The position numbers and the translations under genes were made by a program. Under the pieces are notes generated by a model, which saw only the letters and a list, made by a program, of their open reading frames with translations, did no database searches and was not told the origin of the DNA. From Oidiodendron maius Zn (lineage: Eukaryota; Ascomycota; Leotiomycetes; Myxotrichaceae), in assembly GCA_000827325.1 (NCBI GenBank), contig KN832873.1:2432245-2496244 (forward strand): DNA of 64,000 bases, given 5' to 3'. Of this stretch, positions 1 through 11,158 are shown in pieces. The first letter of the stretch is position 1; each line of letters begins with the position of its first letter.

Positions 1-332
1 AAAGAAGGGAAATTGAAGTCGGGGATAAAGGAGGATGAATTTTATTGTAAGATGCAGTGTGCGAGAGCCTCCATCTCTCGATGTATCATTGAACTTCAAC
101 TGCACCTAGATTCTATTGCGAAAATATCTCCATAGCCATCAACGTTAAATATTAAATTTCTACAACTGGAGCTTATTGCGTGGTTCCGACCTGAAAAGCG
201 TCGAAGCCAAACAATTGCCAGGGTCTGCTCGGCCGGTATCGGACTGTTGGACAAGTTACACTGATCATCTAGTATCCTCATCTTTATCGGGCATATTCGT
301 GCTTTCTAGAGAAAGGGTTAGCCGCTCTTGAA
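1..332. other. Left edge, no gene recognised
   Basis: Moderately AT-rich sequence. On the minus strand two short open stretches exist (33 codons from about 371 and 61 codons ending at 96) in different frames, which could be decayed coding sequence belonging to the candidate gene just to the right. I recognise no domain. Confidence 0.4.
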
Positions 333-731
333 TTATCGTAGCAATATCTTTGCATCTCGTATCCATGGCTGGCTCCTCTCTTCTTCGTCTTGGTGAAAAG
401 AGTCAACATTAGGGAGTAAGGCGAGAGAAGCTAGTGTAGGTTGCTCTGTAGATTGGCCAGCAAGGAAGCGCACAGCATTTCTTGTAAGAATAACTCGAAA
501 CTACAGATTGGAATACTGAGCAAACGAGGATATTAGGAGTAAAAGCTTAATTACTGCAACAGAACCTATATAGTATGTAGAGTATTAGTAAAAAGGGCAA
601 GAGGAACTCCTAAAGCTACTTACCGCATGCTGCAAGGAGAAGATGTTTCTTGCCATCGTGAAGTGAGCTTGCAATCGTCTCTGCTGGAGATTGTAAAGTA
701 GCTCGGCCGCGCTACCGAGTCTCCTGGCCAT
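333..731 (-). CDS. Hypothetical 91-residue protein, two exons
   Basis: I do not recognise this protein. The model starts at the ATG at 731 (MARRLGSAAELLYNLQQRRL...), runs 36 codons to a consensus donor GTAAGT at 623-618, and resumes at 500 after an acceptor TGTAG in the same phase. The second exon has 55 codons and ends with TAA at 335-333. The joined product is amphipathic and rich in Arg, Leu and Gln in the first half, with an acidic patch (DEEE) near the end. Both exons stay open and the phase matches across a 123 bp intron with CTAATA near its 3' side, which is why I list it. It lies in an otherwise decayed stretch, so it may be a gene remnant or a chance model. Confidence 0.3.
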
Positions 732-1452
732 AATACGACAATGCCTGTTTTGTCGATTTGCTACTTTACCCGATAGTCTATAGTAATAAGTAGGAAGGCG
801 CTAGGGTCTGCGAATGTGTATACAGTAGTTCCCGCGGTGATCAAGATCCTTGATGTGAGGCTAAGAAGTCTGAAATCTTTAACTCAATTACCTAATCCTC
901 CGGCGAAATGACATCAAGTTATATTGTCGGATTGCAACAATACTTGGAGGTAACTTATATCTGAGTTTTGCGGCTTACGACGCTGAGTTTGGCGACCCCT
1001 CGCTTCAGGCAAGGCATGTGCACTGCTTGGTGCTGCTTTGTCTGCCTCTTCACGTCCATTTCTAACAACCCTTTATGGTCTGCTTGGGCTCTTAAACCTT
1101 ATTTATCGTTAAAATCTCCCTTTGTTCCTTTGAACGTGTCGTACACAAATGTACTGTGTAATCTTCGCGAGGTCAATGTGTTGTTGTGCATGGCTGACCT
1201 TATGTAATGAGAATACTTGGTGAGAAAATCCAATGAAATCAACGTGGATTTAGCAGATAACGCGCCTGAGGTATCCTCATTATCTTCTTCTCAGTCACTA
1301 TCTTCTGCCATTAACTCTGCTTGCCCTTGGATTTCTTTCTCGCTCTGTGCTTTTTCTTCGTGCGTAATTCTAGCTTCTTCTTACATTTGTCAAACTCGAA
1401 CGTGATCTAACTGAATCAGTTAAAGCACAAGATAAGCTGCTTCCCGCTAAAG
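732..1452. other. Gene-poor stretch, possible relic coding sequence on minus strand
   Basis: No intact gene. On the minus strand between about 1400 and 970 one frame reads as charged, acidic protein-like sequence interrupted by a few stops (for example SGALSAKSTLISLDFL around 1275-1230). This resembles an eroded gene or transposon tail but matches nothing I can name. Confidence 0.3.
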
Positions 1453-1533
1453 GCTACCGTGGTCCAATGGTTAGGATTCCACCCTTCCATCCGATGTTAG
1501 GTGGAGGTTCGTGTTCGATTCACGACGGCTGCA
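1453..1533 (+). tRNA. tRNA-Gly (anticodon UCC) with a 9-nt intron; possibly impaired
   Basis: The cloverleaf folds by eye. D stem 1462-1465 pairs with 1474-1477, anticodon stem 1479-1483 (CCACC) with 1500-1504 (GGTGG), and T stem 1509-1513 with 1521-1525 around loop TTCGATT. The anticodon TCC is at 1486-1488 and a 9-nt intron at 1490-1498 follows the base after the anticodon, the canonical position. A-box-like TGGTCCAATGG and B-box-like GTTCGATTC are present. The acceptor stem 1453-1459 (GCTACCG) against 1526-1532 (CGGCTGC) has two mismatches in its middle (T/T and A/C), so this may be a decaying copy. Discriminator base A is at 1533. Confidence 0.7.
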
Positions 1534-1542
1534 TCATCAGCA

Positions 1543-1556
1543 TTTTTTCTTTTTTT
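1543..1556 (+). terminator. RNA polymerase III terminator of the tRNA
   Basis: Runs of six and seven T residues (1543-1548 and 1550-1556) begin ten bases after the tRNA 3' end, as expected for termination by RNA polymerase III. This supports the tRNA gene being, or having been, transcribed. Confidence 0.65.
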
Positions 1557-2415
1557 GCTCTTCTTTATGGCCATTCAACTTCTCGATGTACTAATAATGT
1601 ACATATCTTTTGCCCAAATCTTTTGACTCCTGGTTTATTGCTCGCTTATTAGGACTCTAGCGTTTGTTTTTCTATAGGCTGTTCTATTCTAGGTTAATAC
1701 CCAAGGTATTAAAAGTTCAAGATCACATGCGCAGAACCTGGCAAGAAAGTAATTAAATTAAGAAGCTTGCTTAAAGATCAGAATAAAAGTGAAGTTAGTT
1801 CTAATATAAAGCCTCTGAACAAAGAGGTACGGCCCTTAAAAGGCACCTAACCCCCCAACCTCATAAAAGCACGTGTTATCCTACTGTTGGCGTCTACCCG
1901 TCAAGAGCATGTAAACTAATAACAATTTGCTACAAGCCACTTTTGTAACTGAGTATATTTACTTTTGTCTTTGTAGGGCGAAAACCTTGTAATAAAGCTT
2001 ATAAGTACAGTCAAAATATAAAAATGTTTAACCTAAAATGGAACAACCCTTTTTGTGACTTTATAACTGTATATTTATTGTAGTCTAATTCTTATTCTTA
2101 TCATTATATTCTCTCCGTTAGAACTTGCTAATTTACTTGTTTATTGAAAGATACAGGTAAGTTCTAAGTGACATTCTGCTATACCTGGTAGCCAAAGTTA
2201 CTTGCTCCGCGGACAGAAGCATAGAAGCCGCGAAGCCTCATCCCTCCGCCGACTCTGCGAATAATTATCGACTTCATTAACTTTTAACTGAAGGGACAAA
2301 GATAGAGGGATGGTTATGGGGGAGATGGGTTAAAATAAGGAGGAAACATATACAGTGTTAAATGTTAGGATGTTACAGTATAGTTATTTGCAAATCCTTT
2401 CACAACGTTTCAGCC
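1557..2415. other. AT-rich intergenic stretch
   Basis: No gene seen. The part from about 1680 to 2140 is strongly AT-rich with TA-rich runs and many stop codons in all frames. A CACGTG occurs near 1871. The right part probably holds the 3' end of the aldolase-like gene transcript. Confidence 0.5.
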
Positions 2416-3621
2416 CTACTTGAGAAAAGCACCACTGGTTTTCGCAAGCTGCTCATCATAATACCCCTGAAAAGCCAACCACCCCTTTTTTGGTCCTGCA
2501 TGGTATCAGTAAGCACACACCTCATCCCCTCGGAATTTTAAACCCAAAACCTACCTCCAACTTGTTCATAAGTGAACGCCGCCTCTTCATCGTTAATAAT
2601 AATCTTCTTCCTTCCGCTCCCGGCCTCCGCCGCATCCACCAACAGCTGGGCATGGCACGAGTTCTCCAAACTCATGAACCAGAATGCTGCTTCGTCCACG
2701 CTCTGGCCCACCGTCAGGAGACCATGATTCTGCAGAATGCAGGCTTTCCCCTGTCCCAGGGCCTTCGCGATGCGGATCCCCTCCTGCCGGTCTAGAACAA
2801 TGCCGCCGAAGCTGTCGTACACGGAATGTGACTTGTAGAAGCGCAGAGCGTCTTGCGTGATCATGTCCAGCTCGCGGCCGAATGCCGAGAAGGCCTTGCC
2901 GTGCACGGAGTGCGCGTGGCAGGCCGCGTGGACGTCGGGGCGGGCTTTATGGACTGTGATTGGGAGTGGGTGTCAGGTTTAGCGTCTTACCGTTGTATTG
3001 GGCAAAGAGATTGGAAAACGAGATGAATGCAGAAATGGACAGGTTAGAACCAAAGGAAGAAAGACTTAAAGAGAGCTGAAGCAACACATAGTGTGAATAT
3101 AGTGGATATCAAGGATCCATACTTTCAGAGTGGATAGCAAAAGCCGCTGCGTTGATGGGCTCGTCGCCCTCGACGACATTGCCATCCTCATTCACAAGGA
3201 TCAGGTCCGAGACACAGATCTGTGAGAAGTGCATCGACAGCGGATTCAGCCAGAAGTGGTCAGTCAAGATGGGATCGCGAACAGAGATGTGTCCTGCGAC
3301 GCCCTCGTCGTAGCCGCGGTCTGCGAAACTGCATGAAGGTTTCAGCCAGTGTTTCTTCAGATGTCTTATTTATAATATAATATAATTTTTGTAGGCATCG
3401 TATATATAACAACTACAAAACGGTGTAACAGGAGAAATAAATTCGTACACGCGAAACGCTGCGGCGAGATGCTGTTTGCGATACAGCCTCTCCTCCTCGA
3501 GGGTGTCGAAGGTGGGATAGGAGCGAATCCTGAGCTTCTTGCCCGATACAGTCTTGCCCATGGCCCCGAGGGCTGCATTGCCCTCGGATTCCGCTGCAAG
3601 CGTAGTTGCGGTGGGTGCCAT
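2416..3621 (-). CDS. Class II aldolase/adducin-family protein
   Basis: Four exons (3621-3449, 3328-3123, 2953-2555, 2495-2416) join in phase to a 285-residue protein. It belongs to the class II aldolase/adducin N-terminal domain family, whose enzymes cleave or epimerise sugar phosphates with a bound zinc ion. The zinc-binding histidines are visible as HAH in ACHAHSVHG (exon 3) and the third His in LQNHGLLTVG. Upstream, GVAGHISVRDP and the motif WLNPLSMHF match fungal members. The carboxy end GWLAFQGYYDEQL...FLK is also typical of fungal members and places the last short exon. The start MAPTATTLAAE follows no better upstream ATG in homologous context. The true substrate is unknown; fungal members of this group are mostly uncharacterised. 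It is divergent from the ammonium transporter. Confidence 0.85.
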
Positions 3622-4737
3622 TGCTGCCCGACGTATGCAAAGGGGAGGCAGGAGTGGTAGGAGAACAATGCACCTTTGTTTGACAAAGAGGCAGAAGATG
3701 TCAGGCGCAGAAGTGGTGGTATGTGGGGTTAAAAAGGGGAGGGGCTTCACGTGATATTGAAATACTGGCTATCCTCAGGCACAAGCTGGCTTGACCAGGC
3801 CACGAAGTGAGGATGTCTTATACCATTTAATCCTCAGGCACCAAGGCATCATTTCCGAAGGACAATGAGCAATACCCACTACAAAGCCTAACTGCAACTC
3901 CGATGACCGGTGTCAAATGTTCCTGTCATGCCTCCGCCTGATTGGCTGGCCCCGACAATGATAAGGCTAAAATACCGCTAAACCTGACCAGGCCTAAGAT
4001 CAGCTTTCTTTTCTGACTTCTTTATCTCTGGACAATGACATCGCCTGATAGGGCCGTTGTCGGTCTTGCCGTGCCGGAATATACAGAATTACAGAATTAC
4101 CTCGACATGTGCATAATTACGATGATTCTGGTATAATCCTCCCTGCCGAGAGGCCCCCACCAGATCCTGCTGCTGGGCGTGGGAGCGGCGTGGGAGCTCC
4201 AGGCACACTTTTATATCAAGTTATTACTCAGGATCCATTTTGCAGGACTGCCCGCTCAGGATAATACCCAAAGCCACCGCCCAACGCACATCAACCGGAG
4301 CGTGCTAGGTGGATTGCGGGTTGCACATGTGTCGGCCGTCTCTCCACGCCGCCGTGGGAGGTTGGCCTGGCTGGGTTGATGCTGGGATGCTTATTTTGGC
4401 CGCCGTGGGAGTGGCGGACACCCTCACGCGAACTCCCGGAAATTTATACTTAAAGACTCCACGCCCCGACTTTTTCCCTTGCCATTATCCTATTCTCCAC
4501 GGCAGATGTCCATTCTCCCTGCTGTATACTCTGCGTAGGCATTCTCTGCCCGTGCTCTCTCCTCTCTGCTGCATGCCCCTCGCCTGTTTCTGCTGTGCAT
4601 CCTCCTGCCTCTGATTCTCGGCTTCCCCCAAGCCAATACTCCCTCGGAATCAGAGACATCTTTCCCAACCACTTTGTATATCACCTCCAGGACTTCCCGC
4701 AGCCAAGGATTCAAGAAGCCAAGGAACCATCGCCATC
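3622..4737. other. Divergent intergenic region between aldolase-like gene and ammonium transporter
   Basis: About 1.1 kb of shared upstream sequence with no ORF of note. It contains a cluster of GATA-type sites (listed separately), a CACGTG at 3748-3753 close to the aldolase gene start, and a pyrimidine-rich stretch around 4470-4620 that fits the transporter leader. Confidence 0.6.
3959..4051. promoter_or_regulatory. Cluster of three GATA-factor (AreA/NIT2-type) sites
   Basis: Three matches to HGATAR lie within 93 bases: TGATAA at 3959-3964, AGATAA on the minus strand at 4022-4027, and TGATAG at 4046-4051. They stand 690-780 bp upstream of the ammonium transporter start. AreA/NIT2 GATA activators bind such paired sites upstream of nitrogen genes when preferred nitrogen is scarce, so regulation of the transporter by AreA is a reasonable inference. 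Confidence 0.5.
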
Positions 4738-6665
4738 ATGTCCGATCAATCTGACCCGTACTACCCTAATTACGCCTATGTCGGCCCTCCCGCCCAATAC
4801 AATGGCACCGGGGCGACTGGAGGAAATTCGGGTACGGTCTCACTCTTTTCCTCACAAGATCTGATTTTAGAAAGTAAAGGGGATGCTTGACTAACCGCAA
4901 TGGACTACAGCCGTCGAAAATCTCAATCAATGGTTCGACCCTGGGGACCAGGCGTTTATCCTCGTCGCGTCATGTATGGTTCTACTCATGATCCCTGGCC
5001 TCGGATTTCTCTACTCGGGACTGGCACGCAGGAAGTCTGCACTGTCCATGATCTGGGCGTGCATGGGCTCCTTCTCTATCATCGTCTTCCAGTGGTATTT
5101 CTGGGGTTACTCGCTGGCATTCAGCTCGTCAGCGACAAATGGTTTCATCGGGAACTTGGACGCCTTTGGCCTGAAGGGCGTGCTGGCAAGGCCCTCCCCG
5201 GGCTCCCCGCTCATCTCTGAGCTCCTTTACTCCTTTTACCAGGTTGGTTTCTATTATCCAGAATATATGCCTTCGGTATTAACACTTCTCAGTTACAATT
5301 CTGCGCTACAACAGCTGCCATCGTCATGGGAGCCGTCGCCGAACGAGGCCGTCTGATCCCAGCTATGGTCTTCACCTTCTTCTGGGCCACCCTCGTGTAC
5401 TGCCCCCTTGCGTGCTGGGCATGGAACATAAACGGCTGGGGATTCAAGTATGGTGTTCTCGACTACGCTGGAGGTGGACCCGTCGAGATTGGCTCTGGTC
5501 TTTCTGCTCTAGCTTACTCTCTGGTGCTCGGGAAGCGCCAGGAGAAGATGATGCTGAACTTCAGACCTCACAACGTATCTCTCATTACCCTTGGGACGAT
5601 TATCCTGTGGTTTGGATGGTTGGGCTTTAACGGTGGTTCTGCTTTCGGTGCCAACCTCCGCGCGGTGATGGCATGCTGGAACTCGTGCCTTGCTGCGATG
5701 TTTGGCTCGATTACCTGGTGTCTGCTGGATTACAGACTTGCCAAAAAGTGGAGCATGGTCGGTTGGTGTTCTGGGTGTATTTCCGGCCTTGTTGCAGGTA
5801 TGCTTCTATCTCCTTCACTCTAAAAAGTAGTGCTAACCTGTCACAGCCACTCCAGCAAGTGGATTCATTCCTCCTTGGGCGGCCGTGCTTCTGGGAATTG
5901 TTACTGGAGTTGTTGCCAACTTCTCTACCAAGAGTATGTCTTACCCAGCCTTACACGCTTCAAGTCTAATGGAAGTGCAGTAAAATTCTGGATCCGCATT
6001 GACGACAGCATGGATGTGCTCGCTGAGCATGGTAGGTTAACTGCACATCAATTATACATGAGACTGCTAATGCATTACTAGGTATCGCTGGAATGGTCGG
6101 TCTCCTCTTCAACGCTCTCTTTGCTGCCGACTATATTATCGGCCTGGACGGCGTCAATACAGGCATCGTCAATGGAGGGTGGATCAACCACAACTACAAA
6201 CAGCTCTATGTCCAAGTAGCGTATATCGTAGCTTGCACAGCCTACGCCTTCGTCGTATCCGGTATCCTCGCCTTCATCATTAACCTTATTCCCGGCCTGG
6301 AGCTCCGCGCCTCCGAAGAGGCTGAGCTCCTCGGGATGGACGACGACCAGCTAGGCGAGTTCGCATATGACTATGTAGAGGTGCGAAGGGACTATCTTGC
6401 ATGGCAGCCTGCGACGGAAGAGCCTGAGAAAGGGGAGTACAGTGTCAACCCTCAGGACAGACATGGCATCCAAGAGCATAGCAGCATGTTCAATGATGGC
6501 TCGCTAGACTCCACAACCAACGGCCATGCGCACACCGGAATTGGGGGTGATCGCCATGGCATCGCTGCAGAAGAGAGGATACAAGAGATCAAGAAGAAGG
6601 AGGCAGAGAAGAAGGCAGAGAATGAGAAGAAGTACCATATTGACCTGGAAACAGGACAGTCCTGA
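4738..6665 (+). CDS. Ammonium transporter, MeaA/Mep1 type
   Basis: A plasma-membrane ammonium channel/transporter of the Amt/Mep/Rh family. Six exons; the first runs 4738-4831 (MSDQSDPYYPNYAYVG...) and introns lie at 4832-4910, 5243-5292, 5798-5846, about 5936-5976 and about 6031-6081. Hydrophobic segments alternate through the body, and family signatures such as NQWFDPGDQAFILVASCMVL, TAAIVMGAVAERG, LGTIILWFGWLGFNGGS and AEHGIAGMVGLLFNALFAAD are plain. The pore twin-His pair is Glu (GGGPVEIGSG) plus His (AEHG), the arrangement of yeast Mep1/Mep3 and Aspergillus MeaA rather than Mep2/MepA. The cytosolic tail is charged and rich in Lys/Glu (EIKKKEAEKKAENEKKYH). GATA sites upstream suggest nitrogen control. 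Confidence 0.93.
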
Positions 6666-7032
6666 TGTGACTGCATGAACATATATTTTGCATTGTCCGT
6701 AGTTTAAATATTTCCTTAGCCAGGGTCGCAGATCAAGGAAAAGCGAGTTTCATTTGGGATACGCAGGGAGTTGGTTGGGATAGCGATGTTCTTATACAGC
6801 GATGTTTTTCAGCTATTTATGAAAGAGATCGTTCTGTCCTCTATATAACAATGTAACAAAAACTTTACCGAGACTAAGTATCCTTCCAGGACAAGTGCAG
6901 TGCATACATTACTCGGCCTCTCCAATGCCCGCTGCGACAGGATGTTCGTGGTTGGTGTTATCTGGACTTATCTCTGACTCCCTATATCAAAGGGTGAACC
7001 GACGTTGAAATATACAACCACCAACAACGACC
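6666..7032. other. 3' region of the ammonium transporter
   Basis: No gene seen. It probably contains the transporter 3' UTR and a short promoter for the small candidate gene starting at 7033. Confidence 0.5.
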
Positions 7033-7318
7033 ATGACATCACAAACCTTGGAAAGTTATGTACCCCAGAACGCCCCTTGTCGGCAGATATCCTTGGGAGA
7101 TAAAATATCTGTAATTAAAGTATATTCCAGGCCGTGTTGCATGGTTATTCTGTATTCAGCGTTCTTATCAGTACCCCAACACCCCCCCTGGCGCCATGTC
7201 CAAATTGGGTGGTTGGCTTATCATCGCTGGAATCACGTGTATTTTATGCACGGCTTATCTAGGGACAATAATACAGGTATGGATTATTGTGGTTATTTTC
7301 GGGGGATTATTTTGCTAG
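7033..7318 (+). CDS. Possible small membrane protein, two exons
   Basis: I do not recognise it. An ATG at 7033 in good context (GACCATGAC) opens MTSQTLESY, then a GT donor (GTACCC, near 7060) and a TATTCAG acceptor near 7165 would join to RSYQYPNTPPGAMSKLGG followed by a hydrophobic stretch (WLIIAGITCILCTAYLG, then IIQVWIIVVIFGGLFC) and TAG at 7316-7318. The product would be about 60 residues: a short polar Pro/Tyr-rich start and one or two membrane segments at the carboxy end. The donor is weak and the exact first exon uncertain. The hydrophobic exon reading in one frame is the main evidence. Confidence 0.35.
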
Positions 7319-7697
7319 CGTTGACTGGTGATTATTTCCTTCTGGAAGCTTGGATGTTGTCGGCAGCAGGATGGAGACGGACGAGGCTGGAGAGACGACT
7401 GAGATTTTGCTTGGATAAATGAAAGGTTATGTTCTGCTGTGAGACAGACTGTAGGACCCTTAGAACACGCCACTCCCTCCCTCAGCTTTCGCCGGCTTAA
7501 TAAATGCATTGGGTCAGTGCATCGTCCTCTATTTATTTATCGTAGCGAGCGTCACTTCGGGAGACTCGTCAGCCTCGCGTCGTAGCCTCGCGCTAGGTCG
7601 AGATAAAGCGCCCGACTTTATCTGATGATGAGGTGACTTTCACTCTTCATCACCAACCCTTCATGTCGACACACCATCTCAAGACACCATAGCGACC
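7319..7697. other. Upstream region of the Crt10-like gene
   Basis: About 380 bp without a gene; probably the promoter and leader of the gene starting at 7698. Nothing distinctive seen. Confidence 0.5.
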
Positions 7698-10031
7698 ATG
7701 GCGGGGGGATACAAGAGCATCGACGTCTCTAATTTCTCTAAACAGCCCTTATCTAAGCGCGTAAGTCGCAGCTCTCTCCTCGATTTTGGGAGCGACTTCC
7801 CCGCAGCGGCCCCGCGATGCTAACTAGGAGCTACAGTTCCCTCCACCCCGTACACCTCGTCCTACCCGTCCCAATGATTTCTTCCAGCCTCCTGTGCAAG
7901 CATGGAATCCTCCAGATATTGCCATCTGGCGATCCAATCTGGTTGCCCTCTCCCAACGAGAAAACGTTTGTCCTGGCATCAAGTGGAACCTAGTACGCGC
8001 GATACTAACTCAAGACAGCTCTACTTCGCCGCTTATAAGGATAAGATTCACGTTACAATTCCCCGTGGCTTGAAGCAGCTCCTGCCGGGCAAGCCAAGCC
8101 TGATAGTCAATCTACCCCGGACGCTTGATGGGCGCCGTATTGGAGGCACTATCGATCGCGCACACCCGCACTTTGTGAACAATATACTTGTGGGCGATCT
8201 TGGCTCACAAGAGATCCTCCTAGTAGCCTGTGATGATGGTGATATCCTTGCATTCTACACCCATCACATGATCAGCGGCATAATACGGGGCGCGAGAGGT
8301 GATATCATTAAGCCGTACGTGCCAGGCCGAACCATATCTCGATAGATCGATCTAACTCGCATAGATTCTTGCATGAGAACGTTGGCTTGAGCGCCTGGGG
8401 TCTGGCTATCCACAAACGTTCTCGTCTCATTGCCGCGGGCTGTAACCTTCGTCAGTTCACGGTCTTCTCGCCAGCGTACAGTTCCGACGAACAGGTCGAC
8501 GAGATCCAGATGCTCCCTAGTCGAATATTTCCTGAGGTCAGGCAGCTCCATGGACCGCAGTCCGGTCGGCAGCAGAATGCAAAGAAGACTTTTAGGCTCG
8601 GACCAGAGGGCCATAATATCCCGTCTCTGAGCTTTGGCGATGACATCAATGGACAGGCGCAATCTGTCCTGGTCATAGATATCATTGGCAACCTGTGGAT
8701 CTTCGACATCTACAGTAATGAGTGCATGCGGATTCCTAGCATCTATGGCACTCCACTTCCAATAGAGAGAGACATGTAAGTACGCTCTGGCGTATTGCAT
8801 ATATCCCACTCGCCTTTGAACAAGTTGCTACATGTATTTTGAGATGCAAAATTCACATAAGTTGACAATCACGTGCTGACTTTGTAGGGTATTCAGGGGC
8901 TGGGGCCTTCTTGTCTTGCCATTAAAAGCATTCAAGCCTGTTGAGAAGCCGCAAGACGCACTTGGTGGCACGCAGAGCCTCAAAAATACTCTCACTGTTC
9001 AGATGGTGGATGGTAGCCCTATCAAATGCTTCGCCATAACCACACCCACTCGCGGTCTCGCAGAGCAAGAATCGCCATATACCCAGTATCGAACTTCTGC
9101 TGGCATGTTGGAGAGCCCGCTGGAACTCGAGGACGACTCTGAAGCCGACAAGTCTGATGATTCCTGGACTGAATTGGAAGAGAAAATGGTCGGCAGGCTA
9201 CATGATTACTTCAGTGGTCGCCGGTCCAGACCCATCACCGAGTCTCCCGAGCCTCGATTGGAGTTTGACTGGGCAGAATACGCTGGTCCAACCAGACCGG
9301 AAAACTCCCCTCGTGGAAACCGAGAGGCTCCTTGTGGTAACGGTGATATTAACGCTCTCAGATGGGAGTACTGCATGAGGGATATTGCCAACATGGTGAA
9401 CATGCTCCCGGACGAGTTCCGCAAAATGACCAGCAGGGAACGCCTCCACGCTCGCCTCGACAAACTCTATCACGAAGGTAAAGACCTGCATAAACGACGC
9501 AATGGCAAGCGGAACCCAGAGGCCAGACCCTATCTCGGGAACGGTTGTGCCATCCTCCGCACCTACCAGACCGACATCGAGCTCTTCGCACCCACGGCCG
9601 CCGTGCCTCGCACCTTCTGCGAGCAAGCCATAGTTCAGCGTGCCCACTTTGGCGCCGGCATAGATAACCACGTAGGATACGTGCGCATGAATATGACCAT
9701 CGCCATCCCACAGTTGTCCCTCGCAATCGTTGGCCAACAGTACGGCTACGTCGCCCTGCTCACGCTGACCAGGCTGAATGACCGCTACTCCCTCGACGGC
9801 CCCATAGTCAGCTTCCGCGTTGACAAGATCCTCCCGACGGCCGAGCAGGAGAGTGGCGGTCTGTGGCCTCGTCGTCCGCTGATGGGCATCGCCGCCTCGC
9901 CAATCCAGATGGATGGCATAACTCGCGAGACAGCGAGGAGATGGCGTCTAATCTTGCATTTCTATGACCATAGCATCATGAGCTATGAGTTGAGCCGGGA
10001 TGAGCACTCTAGTGACTTGGCCGTGCTTTGA
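7698..10031 (+). CDS. Crt10-like protein (regulator of ribonucleotide reductase genes)
   Basis: The start MAGGYKSIDVSNFSKQPLSKR at 7698 is followed by introns after codon 21 (GTAAGT), near 7958-8016, near 8304-8364, and near 8776-8887. The last exon (about 8888-10031) is long. Conserved stretches include NDFFQPPVQAWNPPDIAIWR, NILVGDLGSQEILLVACDDG, ENVGLSAWGLAIHKRSRLIA and the tail segment PLMGIAASPIQ. The family is fungal and named from yeast Crt10, which affects RNR3 transcription; it has WD40-like repeats. An acidic, low-complexity insert (DDSEADKSDDSWTELEE) sits near the middle. The biochemical role is not well defined, so the name indicates family only. Confidence 0.8.
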
Positions 10032-11158
10032 TATCACTACCTTCTTTTTCTCTGATTTTCCAATAAGATTCCGTCATCTGTCTCCACGGGAGGACACTCT
10101 CGGTTTTCTTCTTCTCTTCGCATTTTCACCGGAGTACTAGGTCGGGGTCATGTATGTATGTATGGGACTGCAGCGAAAGGGAAAGGATACCAAATGGGAC
10201 ATGACTTCTGAAGCGGGGGTTTTTTCACTCTCAAGGCGCTTTCTCTCAAGGCATTCTCCCCGAAGCATTCTCTGGCGTATTGGGCACTACGTGGATGACG
10301 AAACTGGTTACTAGGAGGCGTGGCGCATTCCCATACTTGTACTTTAGTCTGCTTATGATATCCGACGGTAAGGGAAGAAGGATGGCATTTGATACTGTAT
10401 CAGATGCTGAGTAGATCCTTCTCCGTCTTTGCTATGGCTTGATTAATACATCACATATTCAAATACACTTTTCTCTCTTCACGATATAATACGAAGCGAA
10501 CCGCAGGTGATTTGATAATATCTTTTTTAAATTTATTCCACGTCATTCAATAAACTCCCCGGTCAATCCATGGACTCCCCATTCCTCCCATCCGGGAAAA
10601 GGAAACCCATCAGAAATGACAGTCGATCCACACGACATTAATCCATCTCAACTCATCTCTCTCATCTCCTCGTACTTGTCCCTACGCTCGTGTGGTAGGT
10701 GAAACAGTAGGTGGTATCACATATATACAAAAAAAAAATCCGAATAACTAGCCCCCCATGCCAGGAGAAGATAGGAAATATAGAAAATAAAAATCGCAGA
10801 GACGCTGAGTCACGAAGGCACAGGGCTAGCTATGCTGATGGATAAATAGACACACGATGAGAGGGAGGAAGAGACTCCGCCATTTTTTGCATGCAAATGA
10901 TAGTGCGGCGCGGCCGATCGCGGGGGGATGAATGCCTGCCCCTTACAACACTGTGGTCGTTGGGGGTAGCCGAAATTAGAAGATAATTTTGTGCCAGCCA
11001 GTAGTATGATGTAGGTGATGATATGAATATGCTCCGCAAACACATGCTGATGCTGATGATAAATAAAAGATTGCAATGCCGACGCTGATGTTGGACATAT
11101 AAATAGAGACCGAGCTGCGTGATCACATAACGAATCGATTATGTGAGCGTCGTGGTCC
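10032..11158. other. Convergent intergenic region
   Basis: Lies between the 3' ends of the Crt10-like gene and the surface protein gene. It contains a poly-A run near 10727-10738 and no protein-like ORF. Overlapping 3' UTRs probably fill it. Confidence 0.55.

Noticed and set aside
732-1452. Reading of a DDE transposase tail on the minus strand
   Set aside because: Charged stretch with stops could be a transposon end, but no catalytic motif or terminal repeats are visible, so I only note it as possible debris.
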